A stretch of DNA of 56,785 nt from Halanaerobiaceae bacterium (GCA_003553485.1 PWEJ01000163.1:1-56785); one strand, 5' to 3'. Positions 1-8,113 are shown, counted from the first letter of the stretch. Notes: generated by a model not told the origin, from the sequence alone. Program-made: numbers and translations.

Positions 1-56
1 AAAATAAGTGGGCCTAAAATTTTTAGATTAAATCTGCCTAAATCAACCATTAATAC

Positions 57-84
57 ACCCCCATTTTATAGAAGTAATGGGGTA
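57..84 (-). terminator. Possible terminator after uridine kinase gene
   Basis: An inverted repeat (ACCCCATT with AATGGGGGT on the minus strand, one bulged G) lies just past the uridine kinase stop. The following T-tract is poor (GTATTAATGG), so it may be only a partial terminator. Confidence 0.3.
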
Positions 85-101
85 TATTTCTTCATATGTT
101 A

Positions 102-725
102 CTAAACTCCTTTATTTTTTAGCAAATGGCCTTTTATTTTCTCTATTAAAAGATCATTAGCAATTTCATTGAGTCCTCCATGAGGAATAATTATATCTGC
201 TTTAGATTTGCTGGGCTCAACAAACTGTTCATGCATGGGTTTTACAGTAGCTAAATATTGTTCTTTAACTGATTTTAATGTTCTGCCTCTTTCCTTGATA
301 TCCCTGGTTATTCTCCTTAAGAGACGTATGTCGTTGTCAGTATCGACATAAATCTTTAAATCAAAAAAATCTCGCAATTTTTGATAATAGAGAGTAAGGA
401 TCCCCTCTACAATGATAATGCGAGAAGGTTTAACTTCTTTATATTCATCTAATCTGCTATTAGTTTTAAAACTATAAACCGGTCTGTTGACTCCTTTACC
501 CTGACGCAGCTTCTGTAAATGCTCACATAAAAGCCCTATTTCAAAAGCATCGGGGTGGTCAAAATTAATCTTTTCCTCGGGAACAGAAAAATATTTCTTG
601 TCATGATAATAATAATCCAAACGCAAAATAGAAACTTCATCACGAAAAGAAGATTTCAGAATTTGGGCCAGGGTTGATTTTCCCGAAGCAGAACCCCCAC
701 CGATGCCGATTATCAGTACTTCCAT
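102..725 (-). CDS. udk: Uridine kinase family protein
   Basis: Predicted cytosolic P-loop kinase of 207 residues that phosphorylates uridine or cytidine in pyrimidine salvage. A Walker A motif (GGGSASGKST) is at residues 9-18, followed by the DYYYHDKK stretch and a Walker-B-like IIIVEGIL, all in uridine-kinase order. Length matches the Udk family. The ATG is preceded by AGGAGG at good spacing. It lies downstream of selD on the same strand with its own candidate promoter in the 118-nt gap. A phosphoribulokinase-like relative with another substrate cannot be excluded. Confidence 0.85.
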   Translation of the reverse strand: MEVLIIGIGGGSASGKSTLAQILKSSFRDEVSILRLDYYYHDKKYFSVPEEKINFDHPDAFEIGLLCEHLQKLRQGKGVNRPVYSFKTNSRLDEYKEVKPSRIIIVEGILTLYYQKLRDFFDLKIYVDTDNDIRLLRRITRDIKERGRTLKSVKEQYLATVKPMHEQFVEPSKSKADIIIPHGGLNEIANDLLIEKIKGHLLKNKGV

Positions 726-781
726 TGCATTTCCTCCTGTTTCAAATCTGCCTAGGTTGTAATTAAAATCTATCCTCTATA

Positions 782-811
782 ATTATATGACAAAAGGCAG
801 CTGTTTGTACA
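782..811 (-). promoter_or_regulatory. Candidate sigma-A promoter of uridine kinase gene
   Basis: The minus strand reads TGTACA, an 18-nt spacer, then TATAAT. The -10 is perfect and the -35 is 4/6. It lies between the selD stop and the kinase start. Confidence 0.35.
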
Positions 812-843
812 GGGTTTAGGAAGAAATATATTAACCAACCAAA

Positions 844-1917
844 TTAATTGTTACTTTCTCTTTTCTTTAGAGTAATACCAGAATTGGCTGTAACTTCACC
901 AATTATAGCAGCTTTCGGTTGCTGGTCTTGCCTTTTTTGATTATTGTAATCTGCAACAAATTTCTTTGCTTCAGAATCAGACATAGCTATTAAGAGGCCT
1001 CCAGAAGTTTGGGGGTCATAAAGCAAGTCCTCCTGGAAGGGGATAACATCTGAGAAACTGGTTACGTTACTGGAAAAAGTATCTTTATTGCGATATAATC
1101 CTCCTGGAACCAGCCCGGCCTTTGACAATTCAGGAACCTCAGCAAAATAGGGCAACTTATCCAGCCAGAGCTTACAACCTTTATTGCTAGCCGATAGCAT
1201 CTCTTCTAGATGACCTATCAGGCCAAAACCTGTAATGTCAGTACAGGCTGAAACAGAGAGGTTTTGCAGGAGAAGAGCAGCCTTCTTATTTAATTCTAAC
1301 ATGCTCTTAATCGCCGGATGCTGGGGAGATTGTTCAGCCATATCAGCTTTAAAGGCAGTGGTGATTATGCCCGTACCCAGTGGTTTAGTGAGAATTAATT
1401 TATCTCCCTCCTTTGCCTTTGAGTTTGTTAGAATATCATCAGGATGAGCCAAACCACTAACAACCAGGCCATATTTGGGCTCCTCATCCTCAATGGTATG
1501 CCCACCAGAAATGGTGATTCCTGCTTCTTTAGCTTTATCAAGTCCTCCCTGCATTATTTCATGTAATATATTTTTATCCAAATCACCAGGAAAACAGACA
1601 ATATTCATGGCCAAAAAGGGTTTTCCTCCCATAGCGTAAACATCACTTAAGGAGTTTGCTGCTGAAATTTGGCCAAATAGATAAGGATCGTCAACAATGG
1701 GGGTGAAAAAATCAACTGTCTGGATTAGAGCTTGCTCTGAGTTCAACTGATAAACAATGGCATCATCAGCATTCTCCAGCCCAATTATTAAGTTTTCATC
1801 TTCAGTACTAAAATCAAGTCCTGCCAATATTTCGGCCAGCTCAGCTGGCCCCATTTTAGCAGCTCAACCAGAGCTTTTACTGAATGAAGTTAGTTTTATT
1901 TTTTCTTCAGCTGACAT
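844..1917 (-). CDS. selD: Selenide, water dikinase (selenophosphate synthetase), selenocysteine-containing
   Basis: SelD makes selenophosphate from selenide and ATP, the selenium donor for Sec-tRNA synthesis. The gene must be read through an in-frame TGA at 1864-1866. From the ATG at 1917 (AGGAGAG site 8 nt upstream) the product is 357 residues and the N-terminus reads SSG-U18-AAKMGPAE, with Sec at the catalytic Cys/Sec position of the family. The rest carries SelD landmarks such as SGGHTIEDEEPKYG and DPQTSGGLL. A conventional caller would start at the internal ATG (1854) and lose the active site. A 17-nt hairpin 13 nt after the TGA is the likely SECIS. selA, selB and tRNA-Sec are also in this window. 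Confidence 0.95.
1834..1850 (-). promoter_or_regulatory. Putative SECIS hairpin of selD
   Basis: On the minus strand GGCCAGC-TGA-GCTGGCC forms a perfect 7-bp stem with a 3-nt loop, 13 nt after the in-frame UGA. Size and distance resemble the minimal upper stem-loop needed by bacterial SelB. The grdB hairpin has the same 17-nt design. Confidence 0.6.
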
Positions 1918-2020
1918 AATGATCTCTCCTTAAAAAAATTATATTCTAAATAATCGAGATTTATTGTGACTTTCAATTTACATTTTACTTGATGGCAAAA
2001 AACTTAACTGCTCTCAATAA

Positions 2021-2049
2021 ATTATAACAAAAGTATTTCTTATAAGCAA
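2021..2049 (-). promoter_or_regulatory. Sigma-A promoter of selD
   Basis: Minus strand TTGCTT, 17-nt spacer, TATAAT. It sits between the spoVS terminator and the selD start, so selD is probably transcribed on its own. Confidence 0.6.
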
Positions 2050-2077
2050 GATAAGTTAACCTTATGGTCAATAAAAT

Positions 2078-2110
2078 AAAAAAAAAAGACCCTTCCCGCT
2101 TAAGAAGGGT
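2078..2110 (-). terminator. Intrinsic terminator of spoVS
   Basis: The hairpin ACCCTTC / GAAGGGT is followed, in minus-strand direction, by a run of about ten T residues. It lies 48 nt past the spoVS stop. Confidence 0.85.
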
Positions 2111-2157
2111 GGATTATTGTTTATCAACCCTAATAGTAAAGTTAAACATGAACCGTC

Positions 2158-2418
2158 CTATCGGGGTTCAACAATAAATTTAATCGCTGTTCTTTCCTCT
2201 CCGTCAATTTCAATATCTGTAAAAGCTGGTATACAGACTAAATCCATACCTGAAGGGGCTACAAAGCCCCGGGCTATGGCTACAGCTTTTACTGCCTGAT
2301 TAATTGCCCCAGCACCTATGGCCTGTAATTCCGCTCCACCTTCCTCACGCAAAACTCCGGCTAAAGCTCCTGCTACTGAGTTAGGACTGGAATTTGCTGC
2401 TACTTTTAATACCTCCAT
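2158..2418 (-). CDS. spoVS: Stage V sporulation protein S
   Basis: A protein of 86 residues, the full usual SpoVS length, starting MEVLKVAANSSPNSVAGA and containing the GAGAINQAVKA and APSGMDLVCIPAF stretches typical of the family. SpoVS is a small Alba-like protein involved in sporulation or septation control in Firmicutes and is also kept by relatives that do not sporulate, so it does not prove sporulation. An AAGGAGG site lies 12 nt before the ATG, slightly far. The gene is monocistronic, with a strong terminator behind it. Confidence 0.92.
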   Translation of the reverse strand: MEVLKVAANSSPNSVAGALAGVLREEGGAELQAIGAGAINQAVKAVAIARGFVAPSGMDLVCIPAFTDIEIDGEERTAIKFIVEPR

Positions 2419-2614
2419 GAACTGATAAAACCTCCTTATAATAATTAATTTCTATATTTAATAGTAGAAATTTAAATTAAATATTAATAGGGTTGATATT
2501 AATATAATTAGTTATTTTCTAGATAATTCCTGCCTGTCAAAGAGAAAAATATGATAATTTTCTAATTATTTATGCTAAACCAGCCTAAAATTTAACTGAA
2601 AACCCATTATTTTT

Positions 2615-2672
2615 TGCTAACTATCATTTTGCTTGCAGTAAGTAAGAAAATAAGTTAAAATGATTGTTAGCA
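2615..2672. repeat. Long inverted repeat enclosing the htpX promoter
   Basis: The arms GCTAACTATCATTTT (2616-2630) and AAAATGATTGTTAGC (2657-2671) are reverse complements with one mismatch, extended by a T/A pair at 2615/2672. The 26-nt interval holds the -35 and the right arm covers the -10. This is the layout of a repressor operator. It is the main content of the gene-free stretch 2419-2730. Confidence 0.65.
2633..2661 (+). promoter_or_regulatory. Candidate sigma-A promoter of htpX
   Basis: TTGCAG, a 17-nt spacer and TAAAAT, with transcription predicted to start near 2668, about 60 nt before the htpX start. It is embedded in the inverted repeat at 2615-2672. Confidence 0.5.
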
Positions 2673-2730
2673 GGACTAATTTATAACTATATATTTGCTG
2701 AGTTTTATTATGAAGGGAGTGTTTAATAAT

Positions 2731-3570
2731 ATGCATAGCTTAAAAACAGTATTTTTAATGGCGTTACTCACTGTTATATTTATTGTTCTTGGAGGAGCCA
2801 TCGCCGGTGAATCTGGACTTTTAATGGCCTTTATCTTTGCTATGGCAATTAACTTTATTGCCTACTGGAAAAGCGATACCATTGCTATAAAAATGACCAA
2901 ATCACGCCCCCTACCTGAGGATGAAGCTCCCAATCTTCATAGAATAATCTCCAGGTTGAGTCAGGATGCCGGCCTGCCCAAGCCAAAGGTTTATGTAACT
3001 CCGGGAGAGCAACCCAATGCCTTTGCCACTGGTCGCAATCCCAAAAATTCTGCTATTGCTCTAACTGAGGGTATAATTAAACTGCTGGACAAAGATGAAT
3101 TAGAAGGGGTTATAGCCCATGAGTTATCTCATATAAAAAACAGGGATACTTTAATAAGTACTCTTGCAGCCGTAATGGCTGGAGCCCTGGCTTTTCTTTC
3201 CCGAATGGGTAGATACAGAATGATTTTTGGGGGTCGTAGAAGTCGCGGAGGAGGAGCAGCCGCAATTATGCAAATTCTGGCTATAATTTTTGCTCCACTG
3301 GCTGCCGTAATAATAAAAATGGCTATCTCAAGATCTAGAGAATATAAAGCCGATGCTACAGCTGCTGGTATAACAGGTAACCCGGCTGGTCTGGCCAGTG
3401 CTCTCCGTAAAATGGAACAGCATGCTAAAAGTTCACCTATGGAAGTCAATGAAGCCACTTCTCATATGTTTATCGTCAACCCCCTTTCCCGCGAAGGTAT
3501 GGCCAAACTATTTAGTACTCACCCGCCCATTGAAGAAAGGGTTGAAGCTTTAAATAAGTTAAAAAGATAA
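2731..3570 (+). CDS. htpX: Membrane zinc metalloprotease HtpX (M48 family)
   Basis: HtpX is an inner-membrane zinc protease that degrades misfolded membrane proteins. The product is 279 residues, starting at the ATG that follows AAGGGAG by 11 nt rather than at earlier in-frame codons. Two hydrophobic segments occupy about residues 6-45. The zinc site HELSH is at residues 130-134 and a downstream SREYKADA supplies the third ligand. A hydrophobic stretch near residue 190 may be a further membrane segment. The inverted repeat around its promoter suggests stress-responsive repression. A bidirectional terminator separates it from the convergent trkA. Confidence 0.93.
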   Translation: MHSLKTVFLMALLTVIFIVLGGAIAGESGLLMAFIFAMAINFIAYWKSDTIAIKMTKSRPLPEDEAPNLHRIISRLSQDAGLPKPKVYVTPGEQPNAFATGRNPKNSAIALTEGIIKLLDKDELEGVIAHELSHIKNRDTLISTLAAVMAGALAFLSRMGRYRMIFGGRRSRGGGAAAIMQILAIIFAPLAAVIIKMAISRSREYKADATAAGITGNPAGLASALRKMEQHAKSSPMEVNEATSHMFIVNPLSREGMAKLFSTHPPIEERVEALNKLKR

Positions 3571-3610
3571 ATCTGCATTTATTAAAATAATATATTTGCA
3601 AGAAAAAAAT

Positions 3611-3653
3611 ATTACCAAGGGAGTCTGAGCCAAAGCAGGCTCCCTTGGTTATT
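3611..3653. terminator. Bidirectional terminator between htpX and trkA
   Basis: The stem ACCAAGGGAG (3614-3623) pairs with CTCCCTTGGT (3640-3649), with A-rich sequence on the left and T-rich on the right. The right arm runs into the trkA stop codon, so the two convergent genes share it. Confidence 0.75.
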
Positions 3654-4326
3654 TTATATTTCTCATCAAGTAATCTGCTGCCCGATGCATATTCTCTTCA
3701 GTGGCCACCAAAAAGACCTGGTCACCGGCATGAATCTTTTGGCCTCCCCGAGGAATATGCAGTTTATCTTCTTTTTTATCGTAAATGCCAGCGATTACTA
3801 TATCTTCTGGAAAACCGGTACTATTTACAATTTCTTGCACTTTTTTGCCGGTGCAGGGAGAATCTTCTGGCAGGGTAATGATTGATATCTCAGCTCTACC
3901 GTTACCCAAAGAAGCCACTTTCCTTACTCTTGGCTCTTCAATATCGATAACAAATTTTTCTACCATCAGTTCCATTATGCTACCCACTGTAGTAGCTCCG
4001 GCTTTACGATAGGCGCTTTCATACTCCGGGTCCCTCATTCTAACTAAAATTTTATCTACTCCAAAATCTTTAGCAAGTACCGTAAAGGCTAAATTATCAG
4101 CATCATTTTGCATAACCGCCACAGCCACATCACATTTTTCAATACCTGCATCCTTTAGAACATTAACTTTGGTAGCATTTCCATGGACTGAAACTGCCCC
4201 AAATCTACTATAAATATCCTCACAGACCTGTCTATCGATATCTATAACCACCACATCATGATTTTTAACCAGGTTCTTGGTCATATTACTGCCAACTATT
4301 CCTCCACCTGCTATTAAAATATACAT
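3649..4326 (-). CDS. trkA: Trk potassium uptake regulatory protein TrkA (KtrA-like)
   Basis: Cytosolic NAD(H)-binding gating subunit of the Trk/Ktr potassium channel. The 225-residue product has one Rossmann RCK_N domain with the nucleotide-binding GGGIVG near residue 7 and VVIDIDRQ, then an RCK_C domain. This is the single-module length of KtrA rather than the double module of enterobacterial TrkA. The start is the ATG at 4326 behind AAGGAGG; longer in-frame versions have no ribosome site and would overlap trkH. Only 13 nt separate it from trkH, so the two are one operon. Potassium uptake is central to salt tolerance. Confidence 0.92.
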   Translation of the reverse strand: MYILIAGGGIVGSNMTKNLVKNHDVVVIDIDRQVCEDIYSRFGAVSVHGNATKVNVLKDAGIEKCDVAVAVMQNDADNLAFTVLAKDFGVDKILVRMRDPEYESAYRKAGATTVGSIMELMVEKFVIDIEEPRVRKVASLGNGRAEISIITLPEDSPCTGKKVQEIVNSTGFPEDIVIAGIYDKKEDKLHIPRGGQKIHAGDQVFLVATEENMHRAADYLMRNIK

Positions 4327-4339
4327 TTGCTTCCTCCTT

Positions 4340-5845
4340 TTAGCGCTGCCAGACATCAGGGCGAAAAAGTGCAATTACTGGAATTATTTCCAGTCGGCCT
4401 GCCAGCATGCCTAAAGTATAAGTAACCTTAACTACTGGATGAATTTCAATCATCTCAGCTACAGTTATATAGGAAGGACCTATATTGTTAACGGCTGAAA
4501 ACATTCCTGAAATTGAAGTTGCTATTCCAAAGGGAGTGAATATTGCCGTTATCAAGCCTCCTAATAATATTAACATTAGCCAGGCAAAAAATAATCCTGA
4601 TATACGATATGCATCTTCCCAATCCACCTTTGTTTGATTAATAGTCAGAGGTTTTACTGCCCGTCGAGGCAAAGCCAGAGACTTTATCTCCCTCCCAAAA
4701 AGCCTTTTCAAAATAACAAATCTGATAACTTTAATTCCTCCACCAGTAGAACCAACTGAACCACCAATAACCATCATAACTAAAAATAATTGTCTGGCAA
4801 AAATAACAAAATAAGCCGAGCCAATATACTGAGTCTCATAACCTGTAGTAGTCATAATTGCCAGCACCTGAAAAAGACTGGTCCTAAAAGCATCCTCTAT
4901 ATTTTTGAAATCCAGAGGAAAATTTTGAGATATAACAACAGAAAGAAATATTAAAGCAGTAAAACAAAACACTAACTTTAAATAATAGCGAAACTCTACG
5001 TCAGCAATTATGTCCTGCCAATTTCTTTTAACCGCCTTATAATGAAGTAAGAAATTAACCCCACCTAAAAACATAAAAAGAATAAATATGTATTCTATAA
5101 TCTGAAAATTACTGTAACCACTCTCAGCAAAGTAGGCAATACTGGCATCGTAACGTGAAAAACCACCTGTAGATAGAGTGGTCATAGTATGGATAATCGC
5201 ATCAAATACACTTAGACCTGCAATAGTCAATAGCAAGATTTGAAGAAACGAAAGCCCAGTATATATAAGCCAGAGAATTTTTATAGTCCGATAAAGATTA
5301 GGAACTGGACGAGAGGAAGATATTTTATGGGCTTCAGCTCCAAATAACTGCCACACTTCACCTTCACTTCTAAAGGTTATCATCAGGAAAAAAGATAAAA
5401 TTCCCAAACCACCCAACCATTGAATCATACTTCTCAAAAAAATTAACGATAATGGCATCTCTTCTAGCCCAGCCAAAAGAGTTATACCAGTCGTTGTAAA
5501 GCCACTCATAGCTTCGAAATAAGCGTCTATAAAATTGATTTGAAATCCGAGCATAAAGGGGATTGCAATTATAAATGATGCCAGAAGCCAACCTAAACTA
5601 CAAATTATCATCCCGGCACTTAAGTCAATATAAATTTCACTATGAAATAACCTATGTAAAAAAAATCCGCCTCCCCCTGCTATAATAATTGTAATGATAT
5701 ATGAAACTATAACTCTAGTAGATTCCTGTTGTTGCAAAGAAATAAATAGAGGGATGAAAATAAATATACTTAAAACAATAGATAAAGTTCCCAGTATATC
5801 TAAAATCCCATTAATTTTGCTGTTTGTTTGAATATCTAGATTCAT
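4340..5845 (-). CDS. trkH: Trk potassium uptake channel subunit TrkH
   Basis: Membrane pore subunit for K+ (or K+/Na+) uptake, 501 residues. All four P-loop filter segments with their glycines are visible: FTTTGITLL, TTLSTGGFS, TTTGYETQ and AVNNIGPS. About ten hydrophobic helices surround them, as expected for TrkH/KtrB. The ATG follows a moderate AAAGGG site. It is the first gene of a trkH-trkA operon with a candidate promoter 96-124 nt upstream. In a halophile it probably supplies the potassium for osmotic balance. Confidence 0.93.
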   Translation of the reverse strand: MNLDIQTNSKINGILDILGTLSIVLSIFIFIPLFISLQQQESTRVIVSYIITIIIAGGGGFFLHRLFHSEIYIDLSAGMIICSLGWLLASFIIAIPFMLGFQINFIDAYFEAMSGFTTTGITLLAGLEEMPLSLIFLRSMIQWLGGLGILSFFLMITFRSEGEVWQLFGAEAHKISSSRPVPNLYRTIKILWLIYTGLSFLQILLLTIAGLSVFDAIIHTMTTLSTGGFSRYDASIAYFAESGYSNFQIIEYIFILFMFLGGVNFLLHYKAVKRNWQDIIADVEFRYYLKLVFCFTALIFLSVVISQNFPLDFKNIEDAFRTSLFQVLAIMTTTGYETQYIGSAYFVIFARQLFLVMMVIGGSVGSTGGGIKVIRFVILKRLFGREIKSLALPRRAVKPLTINQTKVDWEDAYRISGLFFAWLMLILLGGLITAIFTPFGIATSISGMFSAVNNIGPSYITVAEMIEIHPVVKVTYTLGMLAGRLEIIPVIALFRPDVWQR

Positions 5846-5940
5846 TTTCTTGACCCTTTCAAAGAAATGTCTCCCATAAATGAATATTTTCTGAATCTCC
5901 TGTTGGATAGTTGACTATATGGTTTATTAATTTGTCTATT

Positions 5941-5969
5941 ATTTTATCACTATCAGGACTAAACTGCAA
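5941..5969 (-). promoter_or_regulatory. Candidate sigma-A promoter of trkHA
   Basis: Minus strand TTGCAG, 17-nt spacer, TAAAAT, giving a leader of about 90 nt before trkH. Confidence 0.45.
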
Positions 5970-6015
5970 TACCAACCAAGCTAAGTAAATTAATATAACC
6001 ACTTTTAAACCTAAA

Positions 6016-6050
6016 TTAAAAAACTTCTCCCTGCAGGGAGAAGTTTTTTT
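6016..6050. terminator. Bidirectional intrinsic terminator
   Basis: A perfect 22-bp palindrome at 6023-6044 (ACTTCTCCCTG and its complement) has A-rich sequence on the left and seven T on the right. For minus-strand transcription it ends the rnfD operon before trkH. Confidence 0.85.
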
Positions 6051-6061
6051 AATATTATTTT

Positions 6062-6241
6062 TTACCCGGTCAAGCCCAGGATAACTACCATGTAAAGGAC
6101 AGCAAAAATAACGGAATATTTGATAGCTTCTTTTTTTGCTCTTTTATTTTCTTGTCCATTATTTATTTTATACCAGCCAAACCCTATTACTAACATACCA
6201 ATTATTAGAGAAATCACCCGAAAAATTGGTTCTGCAACCAA
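6062..6241 (-). CDS. Small two-helix membrane protein, unknown function
   Basis: A 59-residue protein with two predicted transmembrane helices (about residues 6-24 and 39-57) joined by a charged loop ending in AKKEA. The best start is TTG at 6241, which lies 8 nt after GGAGG; a GTG at 6250 overlaps that site. It follows rnfD by 44 nt, probably in one operon, and precedes a strong terminator. Its plan and loop (GQEN..KKEA) resemble the 62-residue protein at 8570-8758, so the two may be paralogues. I do not recognise the family. Confidence 0.6.
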   Translation of the reverse strand: MVAEPIFRVISLIIGMLVIGFGWYKINNGQENKRAKKEAIKYSVIFAVLYMVVILGLTG

Positions 6242-6285
6242 GGCTGTCACCTCCAGATTTCAGTATTAAATTAAATTTAGACAAC

Positions 6286-7131
6286 TTAATTTCTTTGAGG
6301 CTTAAACTTATTATCTAAAACAGGCACAAAGATATTCATAATCAAAATACCAAAGGCCACTCCTTCAGGCAGCCAGCCCCAAAATCTCATGGACATTATT
6401 ATCAGGCCAACCCCAATTCCAAAAATAATCTGACCCTTGGGATAGCGAGGTGAAGTCATGGGATCGGTAGCAAAAAAGAACGAACCAATCATTAAACTAC
6501 CAGTAAATATATGAAATAAAGGATTATGACCCATAATTAAAGCAAAGACAAAAGCCGTTGCTATAATGCTGGCCGGTATTCTCCAGCGGACATATTTCTT
6601 ATATATCAAATAGGCTCCTCCAAGTAAAATTAACAGAGCAGATAACTCACCCAAGCTGCCAGAAATCTGTCCTAAAAAAGCCTCGCTAACGGCCACCATC
6701 TCACCAGTATCCCAGAAGTTAGTCAGAGGGGTAGCAGTGGAAGTCAAATCCAGCCTGGACTGCCAGGGAGAGAGGGCTGCTGGAAAGGCAAATATCAAAA
6801 ATAATCTGCCAAAAAGAGCCGGGTTAAAAAGGTTTTTAGCATAACCTCCAAAAAGTTCTTTTGCCACAATCACTCCAACTGCTACCGATATTACAGCAGC
6901 ATAGATTGGCGTCGAAGGAGAAAGGGTAAAAGCAAACAAAAGGCCAGTAACAACAGCAGATAAATTATTAATCTTTAAAGGTTTATCTGTTAGCTTTTGA
7001 TAGAGCCCCTCTGCTGCTACAGCTGCAGCTATTGAGGCTATAATTAAGATAAAAGCTGAAAGTCTAAAGGCATATAAAGAATATGCTGTTACCGGTATCA
7101 GGGCAAGCAAAACCCCCTTCATCATTTTCAT
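6286..7131 (-). CDS. rnfD: RnfD/NqrB-family membrane flavoprotein subunit, stand-alone
   Basis: A 281-residue integral membrane protein resembling RnfD/NqrB, the subunit of ion-pumping ferredoxin:NAD or NADH:quinone complexes that carries covalent FMN. The flavinylation motif is visible as STATPL, with T134 as the expected attachment Thr. Other RnfD stretches include AKELFGGYAKNLFNPALFGR and FFATDPMTSP. Family members are usually somewhat longer (over 300 residues). No rnfA, B, C, E or G lies nearby; the only companion is the small membrane protein downstream. The ATG follows AAGGAGG by 11 nt. It may serve a distant rnf locus or a separate electron-transfer module. Confidence 0.8.
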   Translation of the reverse strand: MKMMKGVLLALIPVTAYSLYAFRLSAFILIIASIAAAVAAEGLYQKLTDKPLKINNLSAVVTGLLFAFTLSPSTPIYAAVISVAVGVIVAKELFGGYAKNLFNPALFGRLFLIFAFPAALSPWQSRLDLTSTATPLTNFWDTGEMVAVSEAFLGQISGSLGELSALLILLGGAYLIYKKYVRWRIPASIIATAFVFALIMGHNPLFHIFTGSLMIGSFFFATDPMTSPRYPKGQIIFGIGVGLIIMSMRFWGWLPEGVAFGILIMNIFVPVLDNKFKPQRN

Positions 7132-7254
7132 GTAATATTACCTCCTTAATTTTTGTAAATTATGTCTATTATATTTATCAAGTTTATGTTATCAAAAATA
7201 ATTATTAATTGCAAGTAGTCAATTTTCTTAGAGTTAAAAAAAATTCTTAACAGA

Positions 7255-7281
7255 AAAATAAAAAAGCAGCCTCAACGCTGC
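7255..7281 (-). terminator. Terminator after tRNA-Sec
   Basis: Minus-strand hairpin GCAGC-GTTGAG-GCTGC followed by TTTTTTATTTTT, 16 nt past the tRNA 3' end. Confidence 0.75.
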
Positions 7282-7296
7282 TAAATTATAATTATA

Positions 7297-7395
7297 TGGC
7301 GGGAATGTGTGGGAATCGAACCCACCGCAGACTGGCTATCCAGCCTGCCAACGGATTTGAAGTCCGTGGAGCCCACCATGGGCCCAGCCATTCCC
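7297..7395 (-). tRNA. selC: tRNA-Sec, anticodon UCA
   Basis: A 99-nt tRNA with the unusual features of bacterial selenocysteine tRNA: a long acceptor stem (GGGAATGG facing ACATTCCC, with a G-A opposition at pair 8), anticodon stem-loop ACGGA-CTTCAAA-TCCGT giving UCA, a long variable arm, T-arm GTGGG-TTCGATT-CCCAC, discriminator G and encoded CCA. It decodes UGA in selD and grdB of this window. It is followed by its own terminator and lies between rnfD and a 5'-nucleotidase-domain gene. Confidence 0.97.
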
Positions 7396-7462
7396 GCTGC
7401 CTCTTATTATATTACAGCACCTGGATATTGTAAAGGATTATTAATAATTGATTAAGTTTATT

Positions 7463-8113
7463 TTATAATATAGTAATTCTTCCTTCAACTTCAGGTGCAA
7501 CCGGACTGTTATCCTGAATATACTCCAAGATAACCTGATCTAAAGCATCAAATTCTTCAACATGCTCTTTTTCCAGCATGAAAAAATCATCCCCACCAGC
7601 ACTGAGAAAATCATTGGTAGCTACCAAAAACTCATCACTATAGGAGATAGTCTCACCCTGATAAAGCACTTCCTGGATTCTAAATCCAGCTGGTTTTTCA
7701 GGATCAAAAGTATACTCTAAGCCACTAACATGGAGAAATCCACCCCATTCATCAGGATACTGGCTTACCCCGTGTTCTAAAGCAGAAATAATCTCTCCCC
7801 CTTTTAATTCTATTGTAACAACTTTATTTTCAAAGGGGTGTATATCGAGTACATCCTCTAAAGTAATTGGTCCTACATCAACTGAATCTCTAATTCCACC
7901 TCCATTGGTTAGAGCTATATCTGCTCCTGAAATGTCTTTCATGATATCAGTAATCATATTACCCAGGTTTGTTTCCTGAGTCCTGACATTTTCTCGAGCT
8001 CCATCTAAATATACCTCTGTTTCGCCTACTTCAGTATCTAAAGCCTGTACCGAAATTGCCAGAGCAAAGACTAAAAAAGAAGCTAACATAACAGTAAAAA
8101 TTTTCTTTTTCAT
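7463..8113 (-). CDS. Secreted 5'-nucleotidase C-terminal domain protein lacking the phosphoesterase domain
   Basis: A 216-residue exported protein with a Sec signal peptide (MKKKIF..LVFALAISVQA, about residues 1-22), then a 5'-nucleotidase C-terminal domain. The domain is recognised by the ALTNGGGIRDSV, DVLDIHPFENKVV and ATNDFLSAGGDDF stretches, which in full enzymes bind the nucleotide base. Full UshA/YfkN-type enzymes have an N-terminal metallophosphatase domain; it is absent, and nothing upstream encodes it. The start is the ATG 6 nt after AAGGAGGG. It may bind nucleosides or nucleotides, or work with a separate catalytic protein. No catalytic activity can be claimed. Confidence 0.8.
   Translation of the reverse strand: MKKKIFTVMLASFLVFALAISVQALDTEVGETEVYLDGARENVRTQETNLGNMITDIMKDISGADIALTNGGGIRDSVDVGPITLEDVLDIHPFENKVVTIELKGGEIISALEHGVSQYPDEWGGFLHVSGLEYTFDPEKPAGFRIQEVLYQGETISYSDEFLVATNDFLSAGGDDFFMLEKEHVEEFDALDQVILEYIQDNSPVAPEVEGRITIL

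Noticed and set aside
844-1854. SelD as a 336-residue protein starting at the internal ATG
   Set aside because: It lacks the catalytic loop. An upstream ATG with a good ribosome site leads through an in-frame UGA at the exact Cys/Sec position.
3129-3458. 109-residue minus-strand ORF inside htpX
   Set aside because: Antisense shadow of a clear metalloprotease gene, with no ribosome site and no family resemblance.
5859-6002. A 47-codon ORF (GTG start, minus strand) upstream of trkH
   Set aside because: It directly abuts a terminator, contains the likely trkH promoter and has only a weak ribosome site; probably chance in AT-rich DNA.
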